Of a stretch of DNA of 8,513 nt, positions 1 through 5,666 are shown piece by piece. Every line of letters begins with the position of its first letter. The stretch's first letter is position 1. Source of the stretch: Thermoprotei archaeon (lineage in GTDB: Archaea; Thermoproteota; Thermoprotei_A; Sulfolobales; Ignisphaeraceae); assembly GCA_003661865.1 (NCBI GenBank), contig QMWY01000038.1, positions 1 to 8,513 of the forward strand, in the 5' to 3' direction. A program made the translations under genes and the position numbers. The notes under the pieces are model-generated. The model had not been told where the DNA came from and ran no database searches. It was given only the letters and a program-made list of their open reading frames with translations.

Positions 1-192
1 AAGAAGGGGTATGTACACACCATAAACTCAACTGCTATCGCGTCCACGAGAACCATAACCGCGATCCTAGAGAACTTCCAAGATCGCGATGGTGTTGTTG
101 AGGTGCCTAAGGTCCTCAGAAAGTACCTAGAGGTATTCCCAAAGGCTCCTAAGGATTACATACACCCTGTTAAAAAGGTAAGAACCGCGTAA
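1..192 (+). CDS. serS: Seryl-tRNA synthetase, C-terminal end (5' truncated)
   Basis: Reading frame 1 is open from the window edge to a TAA at 190-192 and gives the last 63 residues of a class II seryl-tRNA synthetase, the cytosolic enzyme that charges tRNA-Ser. The visible part opens with class II motif 3: HTINSTAIASTR, with the ATP-binding arginine at residue 17 of the fragment, followed by the helix ITAILEN. Next comes the usual SerRS ending of the type (D)G.VEVP..LRKYL. About 20 further residues, rich in lysine and proline, follow the point where many bacterial SerRS proteins stop; short C-terminal extensions occur in archaeal enzymes. The start, the N-terminal coiled-coil arm and motifs 1 and 2 lie outside the window. 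Its stop is 13 bp from the convergent stop of the next gene, and I see no clear T-rich terminator between them. Confidence 0.9.
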   Translation, partial: KKGYVHTINSTAIASTRTITAILENFQDRDGVVEVPKVLRKYLEVFPKAPKDYIHPVKKVRTA

Positions 193-205
193 AGGCGGTA
201 ACGGG

Positions 206-547
206 CTATTCTTCCTCAGCAAGCCTGCCTATGAACAGCGCTAGCAACTGCCTTAGACCCGAAGAGCCCCTGCGCCTCTTCCTAATTCTCTCTCGCACGG
301 AGCCTCCGTAGACAGCTACGCTTATCAGGTCCTCACCCGTGGCATCGCGGTATATACGCGATTTATAGTAAAGAATCCTTAATTCCTCTACCGTAGCGTA
401 ATCCAGGGGTGTGCCCTCTCTACTATTCTTCTCCCACCGCTCATAGAGCCTCTCCATGATCTCGGCTACATCCTCGTCGGCGTAGAACATGGCCTTGGCA
501 TAGTTGTTGGGATTGTAGTCCACGTTGCTCTCTATCTCCATCTTCAT
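206..547 (-). CDS. Hypothetical protein, 113 aa, basic C-terminal segment
   Basis: I do not recognise this protein. It looks soluble and mainly helical, with no signal peptide or membrane segment. An acidic N-terminal half (EDVAEIMERLYERWEKN, about residues 25-41) precedes a helix EELRILYYKSRIYRD (about 54-68), then a short basic run, RERIRKRRRG (about 85-94), and a hydrophobic helix near the end. The ATG at 547 is the first start after an in-frame TGA about 30 nt upstream. A second ATG two codons later is an equally possible start. No strong Shine-Dalgarno is visible. The gene lies 67 bp downstream of rpl13e on the same strand, so it may be co-transcribed with it. A TATA-like GTTATTTAC at 606-614 could be its own promoter. 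The codon usage looks like that of its neighbours, which supports a real gene. Confidence 0.7.
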   Translation of the reverse strand: MKMEIESNVDYNPNNYAKAMFYADEDVAEIMERLYERWEKNSREGTPLDYATVEELRILYYKSRIYRDATGEDLISVAVYGGSVRERIRKRRRGSSGLRQLLALFIGRLAEEE

Positions 548-614
548 CCGTTCAATATCTTCACTACTCAGAGAACCTCACCCAGACTAAGCTAAGGCTA
601 GCCCGGTAAATAAC

Positions 615-875
615 TCAGCTAGAACGCGCCTCTGACCCTGTCTCCCTTCCGCCTCTAAGAGACTCAAGGTAGCGGCGCAGAGCCTCAACATTCCACCCAT
701 GGACACTTCTCCTCCTTTTATCCATGGGTATGCCCAATCTTCTAGCCTCATCAACCGATATTCCCGCCTCTCGAAGCTCCCCTATGCTAAACCCTCTGCC
801 TCTGCGCGTACCCGGGTCCACACCTGCGTATTTCAGCAGCCTAGGCTTCTTCACAACAGGTTCAGGGACCTCCAT
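615..875 (-). CDS. rpl13e: Large-subunit ribosomal protein L13e (eL13)
   Basis: This is an 86-aa, strongly basic protein of the L13e family, a 50S subunit component shared by eukaryotes and Crenarchaeota; the crenarchaeal form is short, as here. Diagnostic stretches are KKPRLLKY near the N-terminus, the GRGFS..ELREAGIS core and DEARRLGIPMDKRRRS followed by VHGWNVEALRRYLE. I start it at the ATG at 875 because a strong Shine-Dalgarno, GAGGGGGTGA (893 to 884), lies 8 nt upstream. A GTG at 887, inside that ribosome site, would add four residues (MKRR) and is the alternative; it would fit nearly leaderless initiation from the TATA box at 913-920. The gene diverges from hjc across a very short spacer and is followed on the same strand by the 113-aa unknown gene. 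Family assignment is secure; the start is less so. Confidence 0.93.
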   Translation of the reverse strand: MEVPEPVVKKPRLLKYAGVDPGTRRGRGFSIGELREAGISVDEARRLGIPMDKRRRSVHGWNVEALRRYLESLRGGRETGSEARSS

Positions 876-883
876 TCGGCGCT

Positions 884-893
884 TCACCCCCTC
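884..893 (-). promoter_or_regulatory. Shine-Dalgarno site of rpl13e that decides the start
   Basis: On the minus strand GAGGGGGTGA lies 8 nt before the ATG at 875 and closely matches the complement of the archaeal 16S 3' end (GGAGGTGA). The competing GTG start at 887-885 is embedded in this site, so initiating there would leave no usable Shine-Dalgarno. This favours the ATG. Confidence 0.6.
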
Positions 894-912
894 AACTCCC
901 TTAGAGGGGCGC

Positions 913-920
913 TTTATAAA
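913..920. promoter_or_regulatory. Palindromic TATA box shared by rpl13e and hjc
   Basis: TTTATAAA is its own reverse complement and is the only TATA-like element in the spacer between the two divergent genes. Placing transcription starts about 25 nt from its centre gives a hjc start near 942 (about 14 nt before the TTG) and an rpl13e start near 892 (in or just before the Shine-Dalgarno). Direction would have to be set by flanking BRE sequences: GGGCGC on one side and GGGTA on the other (minus-strand reading). Bidirectional use is inferred from spacing only. Confidence 0.6.
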
Positions 921-955
921 TACCCGCCTAATGTATCTTAGAGCCCGGATGGGCG

Positions 956-1423
956 TTGGGTGGCAGGAGCCGTGGCTATGAAGCTGAGCGAGAGCTTGTC
1001 AGAAAGCTGTGGAGACGCGGCTTCGCCGTTGTAAGAGGCCCCGCTAGCGGGGCTAAGGTGAGAAAAGCTGTGTATCCCGATGTGGTAGCCATAAAAAACG
1101 GGCGTGTACTGGTATTCGAGGTTAAGAAGAGGAGTAGGCTCGAGAGCATATACCTTGATAAAGAGCAGGTTGCTAAGTTGAGGGAGTTTGCACGGAGGGC
1201 TGGAGGAGACGCCTTCATAGCTATCAAGATAAGCGGCATGCCTTGGAGGTTTGTATCGGTTGAGCGACTGGTAGATACCGGGGGGAGTTACAAGGTATCC
1301 CATGAGGAGATCGAGAAAGGTCTTAGCTTCAATGATCTTATGGCACTTGTTGAGACCACCATTCCGCTTACCGAGTTTGCGAATAAGAATAGAGGTCGAG
1401 ATGAGGCCTCTACACGAGCTTAA
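956..1423 (+). CDS. hjc: Holliday junction resolvase Hjc
   Basis: Archaeal Hjc is a dimeric endonuclease that resolves four-way junctions formed during recombination and fork restart. This 155-aa protein has the fold's PD-(D/E)xK active site: a glutamate in the N-terminal helix (E11 in AERELV), D42 in YPDVVAI, then E55 and K57 in FEVKKRS. Other family marks are FAVVRGPASG (23-32), where junction-binding residues lie, and PWRFV (96-100). The core fits the roughly 120-140 aa usual for the family; the last 25 or so residues form a longer charged tail. The start is a TTG; no in-frame ATG or GTG lies between it and the upstream TAA at 929-931. A weak GGATGGG precedes it. The 3' end overlaps the convergent PIN-ATPase gene by 14 bp, and that ATPase is its known partner in Sulfolobus. 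Confidence 0.93.
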   Translation: MGGRSRGYEAERELVRKLWRRGFAVVRGPASGAKVRKAVYPDVVAIKNGRVLVFEVKKRSRLESIYLDKEQVAKLREFARRAGGDAFIAIKISGMPWRFVSVERLVDTGGSYKVSHEEIEKGLSFNDLMALVETTIPLTEFANKNRGRDEASTRA

Positions 1424-2975
1424 CCCTCAAACTTATCCCCAGCGATTCGAGCCTCCGCTCAAGCCTACGGAGCTTCTTACTAACGGATGCCGAGAATACT
1501 GAGCGCGGTATCTTAACTATAGCGGTGCCGTCCTCAAGATCTATGTCTGCGAAAGGCAGCATCTTCTTAACCAGCTCAATAGCTTTGTCCCTGTACATGC
1601 TCTTCTTAACTCTCTTAACTGGCACAACAACCGTCTGCTCGCCAAATGTGTAGATCTCGTACTCCAGCTCACTTGTTAAGAAGTCCCGAACCTCGACGAC
1701 GGGGCGCGCAAGTTCTGCCTCACGAAGACCTGTAGGCAGCTTAACCGTTAGGAGAACCTCGTAGACCTTGGACACCCGACCACTCTCAATGAATATAACC
1801 GTGTCCACAATGCTAGGTATCATGCCTAGGTCTACTCGTCTCAGCAGCCTCTGTACGGCGTCTATAGGCGACGTGGCGTGGACTACGCCTATCATGCCTA
1901 TACCTGCCAGCCTAAGGTCTACGAAGAGCTTGAAGTCCTCGTCATCCCTCATCTCATCAAGAACTGTGTAGTCGGGCCTGCTGAGCAGCAGTATGTCATG
2001 AAGCTCCTCAGAGCTTGCATACGCCTTCGAATACTGCGTAACCTCCTCGGGTAGTCTCATATCGCGGGGAGACTCAATAGTCTTCACAATCCGTCCCTTA
2101 CGCCTATAGTAGTCGGCTAGGGCCTGCGCAAACGTTGTCTTACCCATACCCGGGGCGCCAGCGATCAGTATACCCTCAGCCCTCTCCTCAAGCCTCTTCA
2201 TGAGCTTCTCAGGAAGGTTATAGTCTTCTAGCCTAGGCCTAGCAAGGGGCTTCGTTATAGTGACTTCTACGCCATCGGATACGGGGGGTCTCACAACAAC
2301 TACCCTGTAGTCGCCGAGCTGAACAATTATAGAGCCCGGCCGTTCAACTTCTATGATGCCCTCCCCAGCCTTAGCCCTCTCAAGAACCTGGTTCACCAGC
2401 TTCTCAAGCTCTTCCCTAGTAACGACCTCCGACCCGATCTCCACGAGTCTCCAAGCCCCTGGCCTACCCTTCTTAGCCTTAGGGGTCGCGCCCTCCTTCA
2501 AGTGAACACTCATCGTCTCTTCATCGAATAGCTTCTCGAAGACAAGCTCCTCTTCGCGGCGGGGCCTGATGTATAGTGCGTCCACACCCATAGCGCGGGC
2601 GGCTAGGTACTGAACTTCACTACAGGTAACTAGCTTAGCACCACTCTTAGCAGCGTAGCTACGGACAACTCTATTAACCTCGTTCTCCTCTAACGCCTCT
2701 AAACGCCTCTCCTCACTAACAATCTCGATCATCGTCAGACCTTTATCGGCTAGCTCACGGAGCTTTACCAGCTCTTGAAGCCCTAGAACCCCTATTACAT
2801 GTCCTTCATCGGCTTTCGACTCGAAGTACGATATCAGAAGCGTGTGTATAAGGATCCTGCCTCTGATAGCACCCTTCTCAACAAGCTCAGATACTATATG
2901 CTCAACAACTGCAGACGTATCGGGTATATACAGCTCCTCGAATGCCAGCCTCTCCAACGCCGGATATCCCTGCAC
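1410..2975 (-). CDS. pina: PINA-type ATPase: PIN domain, AAA/secretion-type ATPase and KH-like domain
   Basis: This 521-aa protein has the architecture of the archaeal PIN-domain ATPases. The Sulfolobus islandicus member, PINA, is a hexameric motor that drives Holliday junction branch migration and binds Hjc. An N-terminal PIN domain (about 15-140) begins with IPDTSAV (D19). A linker and small beta domain (about 170-245) follow. The ATPase core has Walker A GAPGMGKT (273-280), Walker B YTVLDE (D340, E341) and a conserved histidine region, VVHATSP (364-370), typical of VirB11/PilT-like ATPases. A KH-like domain (about 440-518) closes the protein. The usual third PIN acidic position reads TCSE (117-120), not TxD. 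The start is GTG with GAGG 8 nt upstream (2987-2984); an in-frame TGA lies just upstream. Its own TATA box is at 3007-3015. Older annotations may call it a PilT-like or type II secretion ATPase; the neighbouring hjc favours recombination. Confidence 0.92.
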   Translation of the reverse strand: MQGYPALERLAFEELYIPDTSAVVEHIVSELVEKGAIRGRILIHTLLISYFESKADEGHVIGVLGLQELVKLRELADKGLTMIEIVSEERRLEALEENEVNRVVRSYAAKSGAKLVTCSEVQYLAARAMGVDALYIRPRREEELVFEKLFDEETMSVHLKEGATPKAKKGRPGAWRLVEIGSEVVTREELEKLVNQVLERAKAGEGIIEVERPGSIIVQLGDYRVVVVRPPVSDGVEVTITKPLARPRLEDYNLPEKLMKRLEERAEGILIAGAPGMGKTTFAQALADYYRRKGRIVKTIESPRDMRLPEEVTQYSKAYASSEELHDILLLSRPDYTVLDEMRDDEDFKLFVDLRLAGIGMIGVVHATSPIDAVQRLLRRVDLGMIPSIVDTVIFIESGRVSKVYEVLLTVKLPTGLREAELARPVVEVRDFLTSELEYEIYTFGEQTVVVPVKRVKKSMYRDKAIELVKKMLPFADIDLEDGTAIVKIPRSVFSASVSKKLRRLERRLESLGISLRVKLV

Positions 2976-3006
2976 CTCTATATCCTCATTCCCTCACGCA
3001 ACTGGG

Positions 3007-3015
3007 CTTTATAAG
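3007..3015 (-). promoter_or_regulatory. TATA box of the PIN-ATPase gene
   Basis: Minus-strand CTTATAAAG is centred 36 nt before the GTG start at 2975. A transcript starting about 25 nt from it (near 2986) would have a leader of roughly 10 nt that includes the GAGG ribosome site. It stands alone in an otherwise GC-balanced spacer. Confidence 0.6.
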
Positions 3016-3077
3016 GGTGCCTAGACTATCACCTTGTGACTGATTTGGCTATCAGAAGACATCGCTAGGACCACGGG

Positions 3078-3082
3078 AAAAA
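3078..3082 (-). terminator. Possible T-rich terminator after speH
   Basis: On the minus strand a run of five T lies 14 nt past the speH stop, followed by CCCG. Archaeal RNA polymerase often terminates at short T tracts without a hairpin. One tract of five is weak evidence. Confidence 0.3.
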
Positions 3083-3095
3083 CAGATCGTACACA

Positions 3096-3506
3096 CTATT
3101 CCCCTACTAACGAACGAGAAGCCCTGCCGACCTCAACCTTACGTGCCCGCAGCTCCTTCACTATGTACTCAAAGGCCCTCTCAGGATCGGTATGCTCGCC
3201 ACATGAATACACGTCGACCGTTGCAAATGCGTATTCAGGCCACGTATGTATCGTTATGTGGCTCTCTAGCACTATAGCGACCACGCTTACACCCACACCT
3301 ATGCGCCAGGCCTTCACATCAAGCAGCGTCATGTTACCTATACGCGCAGCCTCGATGACTATACGCATCAGCTCATCAACACTGGAGAGCACCCTCTCGT
3401 CACATCCGTACAAGTTGCCGTATACATGCTTCCCCACAACCTTGACAGTGCTGGCGGTAGTGCCTACCTCGCTAGCCACATTGCTTCTCACAATACCTAT
3501 GCTCAT
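3096..3506 (-). CDS. speH: S-adenosylmethionine decarboxylase proenzyme (AdoMetDC/ArgDC family)
   Basis: This is a small pyruvoyl-dependent decarboxylase that cleaves itself to make its cofactor. It supplies decarboxylated AdoMet for spermidine synthesis, or agmatine in the crenarchaeal arginine-decarboxylase branch of the same family. The chain cleaves before the serine of LESHITIHTWPE. Numbered from the chosen ATG this is S82, with H87 and C102 at +5 and +20, the same spacing as S63, H68 and C83 of the Thermotoga enzyme. GKHVYGNLY (26-34) marks the usual N-terminal strand. The loop before the cleavage site (KAWRIGVGVSVV) has the same length as in bacterial SpeH, without the extra residues I recall from crenarchaeal arginine decarboxylases. 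I therefore prefer AdoMetDC, but the paralogue is not excluded. A TTG at 3536 would extend the protein by ten residues but lies only about 6 nt from the TATA box centre; the ATG at 3506, with GGTG 7 nt upstream, fits better. Confidence 0.88.
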   Translation of the reverse strand: MSIGIVRSNVASEVGTTASTVKVVGKHVYGNLYGCDERVLSSVDELMRIVIEAARIGNMTLLDVKAWRIGVGVSVVAIVLESHITIHTWPEYAFATVDVYSCGEHTDPERAFEYIVKELRARKVEVGRASRSLVGE

Positions 3507-3537
3507 ACTTGTACACCGGTTACCCCCACGGACCAAA

Positions 3538-3547
3538 TATTTATAAG
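3538..3547 (-). promoter_or_regulatory. TATA box of speH
   Basis: Minus-strand CTTATAAATA is centred about 37 nt before the ATG at 3506. The predicted transcript would begin near 3517 with a leader of about 11 nt. It excludes the upstream TTG at 3536 as a start for this transcript. An AT-rich stretch continues upstream to about 3570. Confidence 0.6.
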
Positions 3548-3576
3548 GATTTTTGTAAATATATAATTGAGAGGGC

Positions 3577-3595
3577 CTATAAAACCCTTATAAAC
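3577..3595. promoter_or_regulatory. Two tandem TATA-like boxes in the speH/winged-helix spacer
   Basis: CTATAAAAC (3577-3585) and CTTATAAAC (3587-3595) repeat 10 bp apart on the plus strand. If they act rightward, transcription would start near 3605-3620, more than 120 nt before the next plausible start codon at 3742. This implies an unusually long leader or a short non-coding RNA. They could instead belong to an upstream speH promoter on the other strand. No convincing small ORF or C/D-box sRNA pattern follows them. Confidence 0.35.
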
Positions 3596-3726
3596 TCTCT
3601 AACTTTTGTTTGCAGCTGATTGACCCCCCCTTAAAAGAATTTGTCCTGGTGCACACCTAAAGGCTAGTCCGCCGTACATCACATTAGACTCCAGTTGCGC
3701 TATCTATGGGAAGAGGAGATGGCTGT

Positions 3727-3734
3727 GGAGGGTG
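3727..3734 (+). promoter_or_regulatory. Shine-Dalgarno site that decides the winged-helix gene start
   Basis: GGAGGGTG lies 7 nt before the ATG at 3742 and closely resembles the complement of the 16S 3' end. It falls inside the reading frame that an ATG at 3706 would open. That supports the downstream start. Confidence 0.6.
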
Positions 3735-3741
3735 CAGAGTG

Positions 3742-4053
3742 ATGTTAAGGATGAGTGCTGATAAGGTGCTTCGCGAGATAACTCCTTACCTCCCCGAGGA
3801 AGTGGTTAAGAAACTAGGTACTCTAAGCCCTGAGGAGCGTAAGGTCTTCGAATACTTCCTGACCAATATCTCGGTAGGAGAGCTACTGTGTATTAGGGAA
3901 CTACAGGTGTACTACAAGCTGAGTGACCCTAAACGAGTGATCCAGAGCCTCGTTGACAAAGGGCTTCTAGAGAGCGGTATTGGGAGCTACAGCATAGCTA
4001 AACCCTTCCGGGAGGCACTTATCAAGTACTATATGTCTAAGAGGAGGCGTTGA
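3742..4053 (+). CDS. Small winged-helix-like protein, 103 aa
   Basis: I recognise a probable winged-helix fold but no specific family. After an N-terminal helix (about 6-25), LSPEERKVFEYFL (28-40) looks like wing-helix helix 1. IRELQVYYKLS (51-61) then looks like helix 2, DPKRVIQSLVDKGLLESG (62-79) like a recognition helix with the standard ending, and IGSYSIAKPF (80-89) like the beta-wing. The C-terminus is basic (MSKRRR), as in DNA-binding proteins. The ATG at 3742 is preferred because of its ribosome site; an ATG at 3706 would add twelve residues including a glycine- and cysteine-containing MGRGDGCGGC, which looks like translated leader. Its stop is 13 bp from the TTG of the TatD-like gene, so the two are probably co-transcribed. 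A role as transcription factor is an inference; some proteins of this form act as protein-binding modules. Confidence 0.75.
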   Translation: MLRMSADKVLREITPYLPEEVVKKLGTLSPEERKVFEYFLTNISVGELLCIRELQVYYKLSDPKRVIQSLVDKGLLESGIGSYSIAKPFREALIKYYMSKRRR

Positions 4054-4066
4054 GGGCGTAGCACTC

Positions 4067-4924
4067 TTGATCTACGCTGATGCACACTTACATACGAATC
4101 CCGTAAGTGGCTTAGGAGCTCAGAAGATAGCACGTGAGTTCAGCAAACGTGGTGGGTGGTTCATGGCTATAGTGTCGCTACCTCCATATCACTACGGCTT
4201 ATCACCGACCTTCGAAGGACACCTCAAATCATTTGAGCTGCTTTTAGCAGAGTGCAAAGCAGCTCTGAACGAGGGTATTAGAGTTTCATGCCTAGCTGGG
4301 TTCCACCCGGCAGAGGTTGAGAGGCTTGTTAAGAAAGGAGGTATGGATCTTAGGAGGGCTGTGGAGCTAGGGCAGAGAGTTATCGACCACATCGCCAAGC
4401 TTATAGACCAAGGCCTGATCAATGGTGTTGGAGAAGTTGGGAGACCCCATTATAAGACTGAGCCTGAGTACGTGGTCGCCGCCCAGCTCATAATGGACTA
4501 CGCACTAGAGGTCGCGCGTGAGCGCGGAGCAGTGGTTCATCTACACCTAGAGGAGGGGGGCTTCGTAACGGTCCTTGACATAAGTCGCAGGATCTCTAGG
4601 CTAAAGCTAGATCCTAGGAAGGTAGTACTGCACCACTCAAGACCCCGCAACCTAGTCCATGCCATAGAGATGAAGCTTACAGCATCTGTTCCCGGGATAC
4701 AACCTATACAGAAGTACGTCGTCGATAGAAAGATCCCCCCGCGCTTTGTATTCGAGAGCGATTACCTAGACGACCCTTCGAGACCAGGCTCAGTAATCTA
4801 CCCCTGGAGAATGGCAGAGATAGAGGACGAGATGCTGCGAAGCGGCCTGTATAGTGAGGAGTATCTATGGAGGATTAACGTGGATAACATAGTCTCCATC
4901 TACGGCGTTGAGCCCCCGCTATAG
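4067..4924 (+). CDS. TatD-like metal-dependent hydrolase
   Basis: This 285-aa protein is a TIM-barrel amidohydrolase of the TatD/urease-like superfamily, probably the archaeal group often called 'predicted metal-dependent hydrolase'. The ligands fall where a two-metal site needs them: D5, H7 and H9 in DAHLHTNP; H80 in GFHPAE; the bridging E123 in GEVGRPHY; H158 and H160 in VVHLHLEE; H189/H190; and D232 in ESDYLDD. GLGAQKIA (15-22) is also typical of the archaeal group. TatD proteins in other organisms are 3'-5' exonucleases or DNases, but the substrate of this group is not established, so function stops at 'metal-dependent hydrolase'. The start is TTG, with GAGGG (4052-4056) 10 nt upstream at the end of the preceding gene, suggesting coupling. 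Its last 6 bp overlap the convergent Cys-rich gene. Confidence 0.87.
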   Translation: MIYADAHLHTNPVSGLGAQKIAREFSKRGGWFMAIVSLPPYHYGLSPTFEGHLKSFELLLAECKAALNEGIRVSCLAGFHPAEVERLVKKGGMDLRRAVELGQRVIDHIAKLIDQGLINGVGEVGRPHYKTEPEYVVAAQLIMDYALEVARERGAVVHLHLEEGGFVTVLDISRRISRLKLDPRKVVLHHSRPRNLVHAIEMKLTASVPGIQPIQKYVVDRKIPPRFVFESDYLDDPSRPGSVIYPWRMAEIEDEMLRSGLYSEEYLWRINVDNIVSIYGVEPPL

Positions 4925-5230
4925 CGCATCAAGCACCGTCCTTACCCTATCGATAACGCACTCCTCTAGACACGTAGCAAAGCACTTCTTATCTACAGCA
5001 CCCGAGGCAGTATCCCTGCAGTTTGCTGTACACTCCGCTCTGCAAGGAGCTTCGTTCACCTTAACAAGGTAGAGCTTCGATGTAAGCCTTGAGATGTTTA
5101 GCAGGTGTATTACACCCCGAGTCCTTAAGTAGCTCCTTACCTCATCAAGATGCTCAGACCTAACTACTGCAAAGCCATACGTGCTGAACATTCTCCTAAG
5201 AGCCTCCTGCACGTTGACATCTCTAGCCAC
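4919..5230 (-). CDS. Small protein with two CX3CX3C cysteine triplets
   Basis: I do not recognise this 103-aa protein. The first 60 residues look like a small alpha/beta domain (ALRRMF, then FAVV, HLDEVRSYLRTRG and KLYLVKVN) ending in a beta strand. The next part holds all six cysteines: C63, C67, C71 and C83, C87, C91, that is CX3CX3C, 11 residues, CX3CX3C. Spacing of four puts each triplet on one face of a helix, so a helical hairpin holding a metal, an Fe-S cluster or disulfides is plausible (inference). There is no signal peptide. The start is GTG, overlapping the stop of the upstream gene by 8 bp (GTGGCTAG), a strong sign of translational coupling. It is the last gene of a three-gene leftward operon, and its 3' end overlaps the TatD-like gene by 6 bp. 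Confidence 0.75.
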   Translation of the reverse strand: MARDVNVQEALRRMFSTYGFAVVRSEHLDEVRSYLRTRGVIHLLNISRLTSKLYLVKVNEAPCRAECTANCRDTASGAVDKKCFATCLEECVIDRVRTVLDAL

Positions 5231-5651
5231 TTCCGGTACCCATATTCACCCTTCTGTACGGAATGTTTAGATAGTCTAACACCCTTCTCACAACCCATTC
5301 AAGTGAGGAATCGCCGCGGCTCCTCCTAACCTTTTCATCTCTATAGACAGCCCTTAGCAAAAGCCTCCCATCTCTATCGTACACCTCGATAACTCCCTTA
5401 ACCTTGTTCCTAAGATTCTTAACCATCTTGAGCTGCACAGCGTAGGAGCCCTCAGGAATTTCAACGTAGATCTCATACGCTGAGCCACGTGCATACAAGG
5501 GCTTTATACTTCTCCTAATGGCGGGCTTCTCAATTCGTTCAACACTTCCATCGCTCCTTACTATCAGCGCCAACTGCCGAAATGCGTGTTTGCCGCTACG
5601 GCTCTTTGAAAGCTCGTCGTAAAGCCTAATCACGCTCTGCACCCTACACAA
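5223..5651 (-). CDS. Hypothetical protein, 142 aa, with YDRDGRL motif
   Basis: No family is recognised. It is soluble and basic. The N-terminal third (LYDELSKSRSG, then FRQLALIVRSDGSVERIE) and the centre (YEIYVEIPEGSYAVQLKMV, about 59-77) look beta-rich. They lead into VIEVYDRDGRLLLRAVY (about 87-103). A charged segment and a C-terminal helix, LEWVVRRVLDYLN, close it. The VQLKMVK...EVYDRDGRL stretch resembles VRLCLKK...VLYDRNGRL of the upstream 78-aa protein, suggesting a shared domain. The start is a TTG with GAGGAT close before it (3-4 nt, tighter than usual). A GTG at 5642, three codons in, is an alternative. It lies 15 bp downstream of the 78-aa gene and overlaps the next gene by 8 bp, so it is the middle gene of the operon. 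Confidence 0.72.
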   Translation of the reverse strand: MCRVQSVIRLYDELSKSRSGKHAFRQLALIVRSDGSVERIEKPAIRRSIKPLYARGSAYEIYVEIPEGSYAVQLKMVKNLRNKVKGVIEVYDRDGRLLLRAVYRDEKVRRSRGDSSLEWVVRRVLDYLNIPYRRVNMGTGSG

Positions 5652-5666
5652 GATCCTCAGCTAGGC

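Noticed and set aside
699..981. Plus-strand open frames across rpl13e (699-941 and 724-981)
   Set aside because: They lie opposite the clearly recognisable L13e gene, run through its promoter and have composition unlike a real protein (Ser/Pro/Leu rich shadow).
938..1303. Minus-strand open frames opposite hjc (938-1303, 976-1239)
   Set aside because: The plus strand encodes an intact Hjc with its full active site; these are antisense shadows with no ribosome site.
1436..1465. tRNA-like TTCGAGCC sequence
   Set aside because: It is inside the PIN-ATPase coding region and no acceptor, D or anticodon arms can be formed around it.
1302..1502. Plus-strand 66-aa frame across the hjc/PIN-ATPase junction
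   Set aside because: It overlaps two well-supported genes in another frame and has no recognisable content.
3163..3546. Plus-strand 127-aa frame opposite speH
   Set aside because: It mirrors the AdoMetDC gene, whose catalytic residues are intact, and is very Thr/Ser rich as expected of a shadow.
3600..3705. Possible C/D-box sRNA in the speH/winged-helix spacer
   Set aside because: A GTGATGT on the minus strand and a CTGA on the plus strand are near matches, but no correctly spaced box C, D', C', D set exists on one strand.
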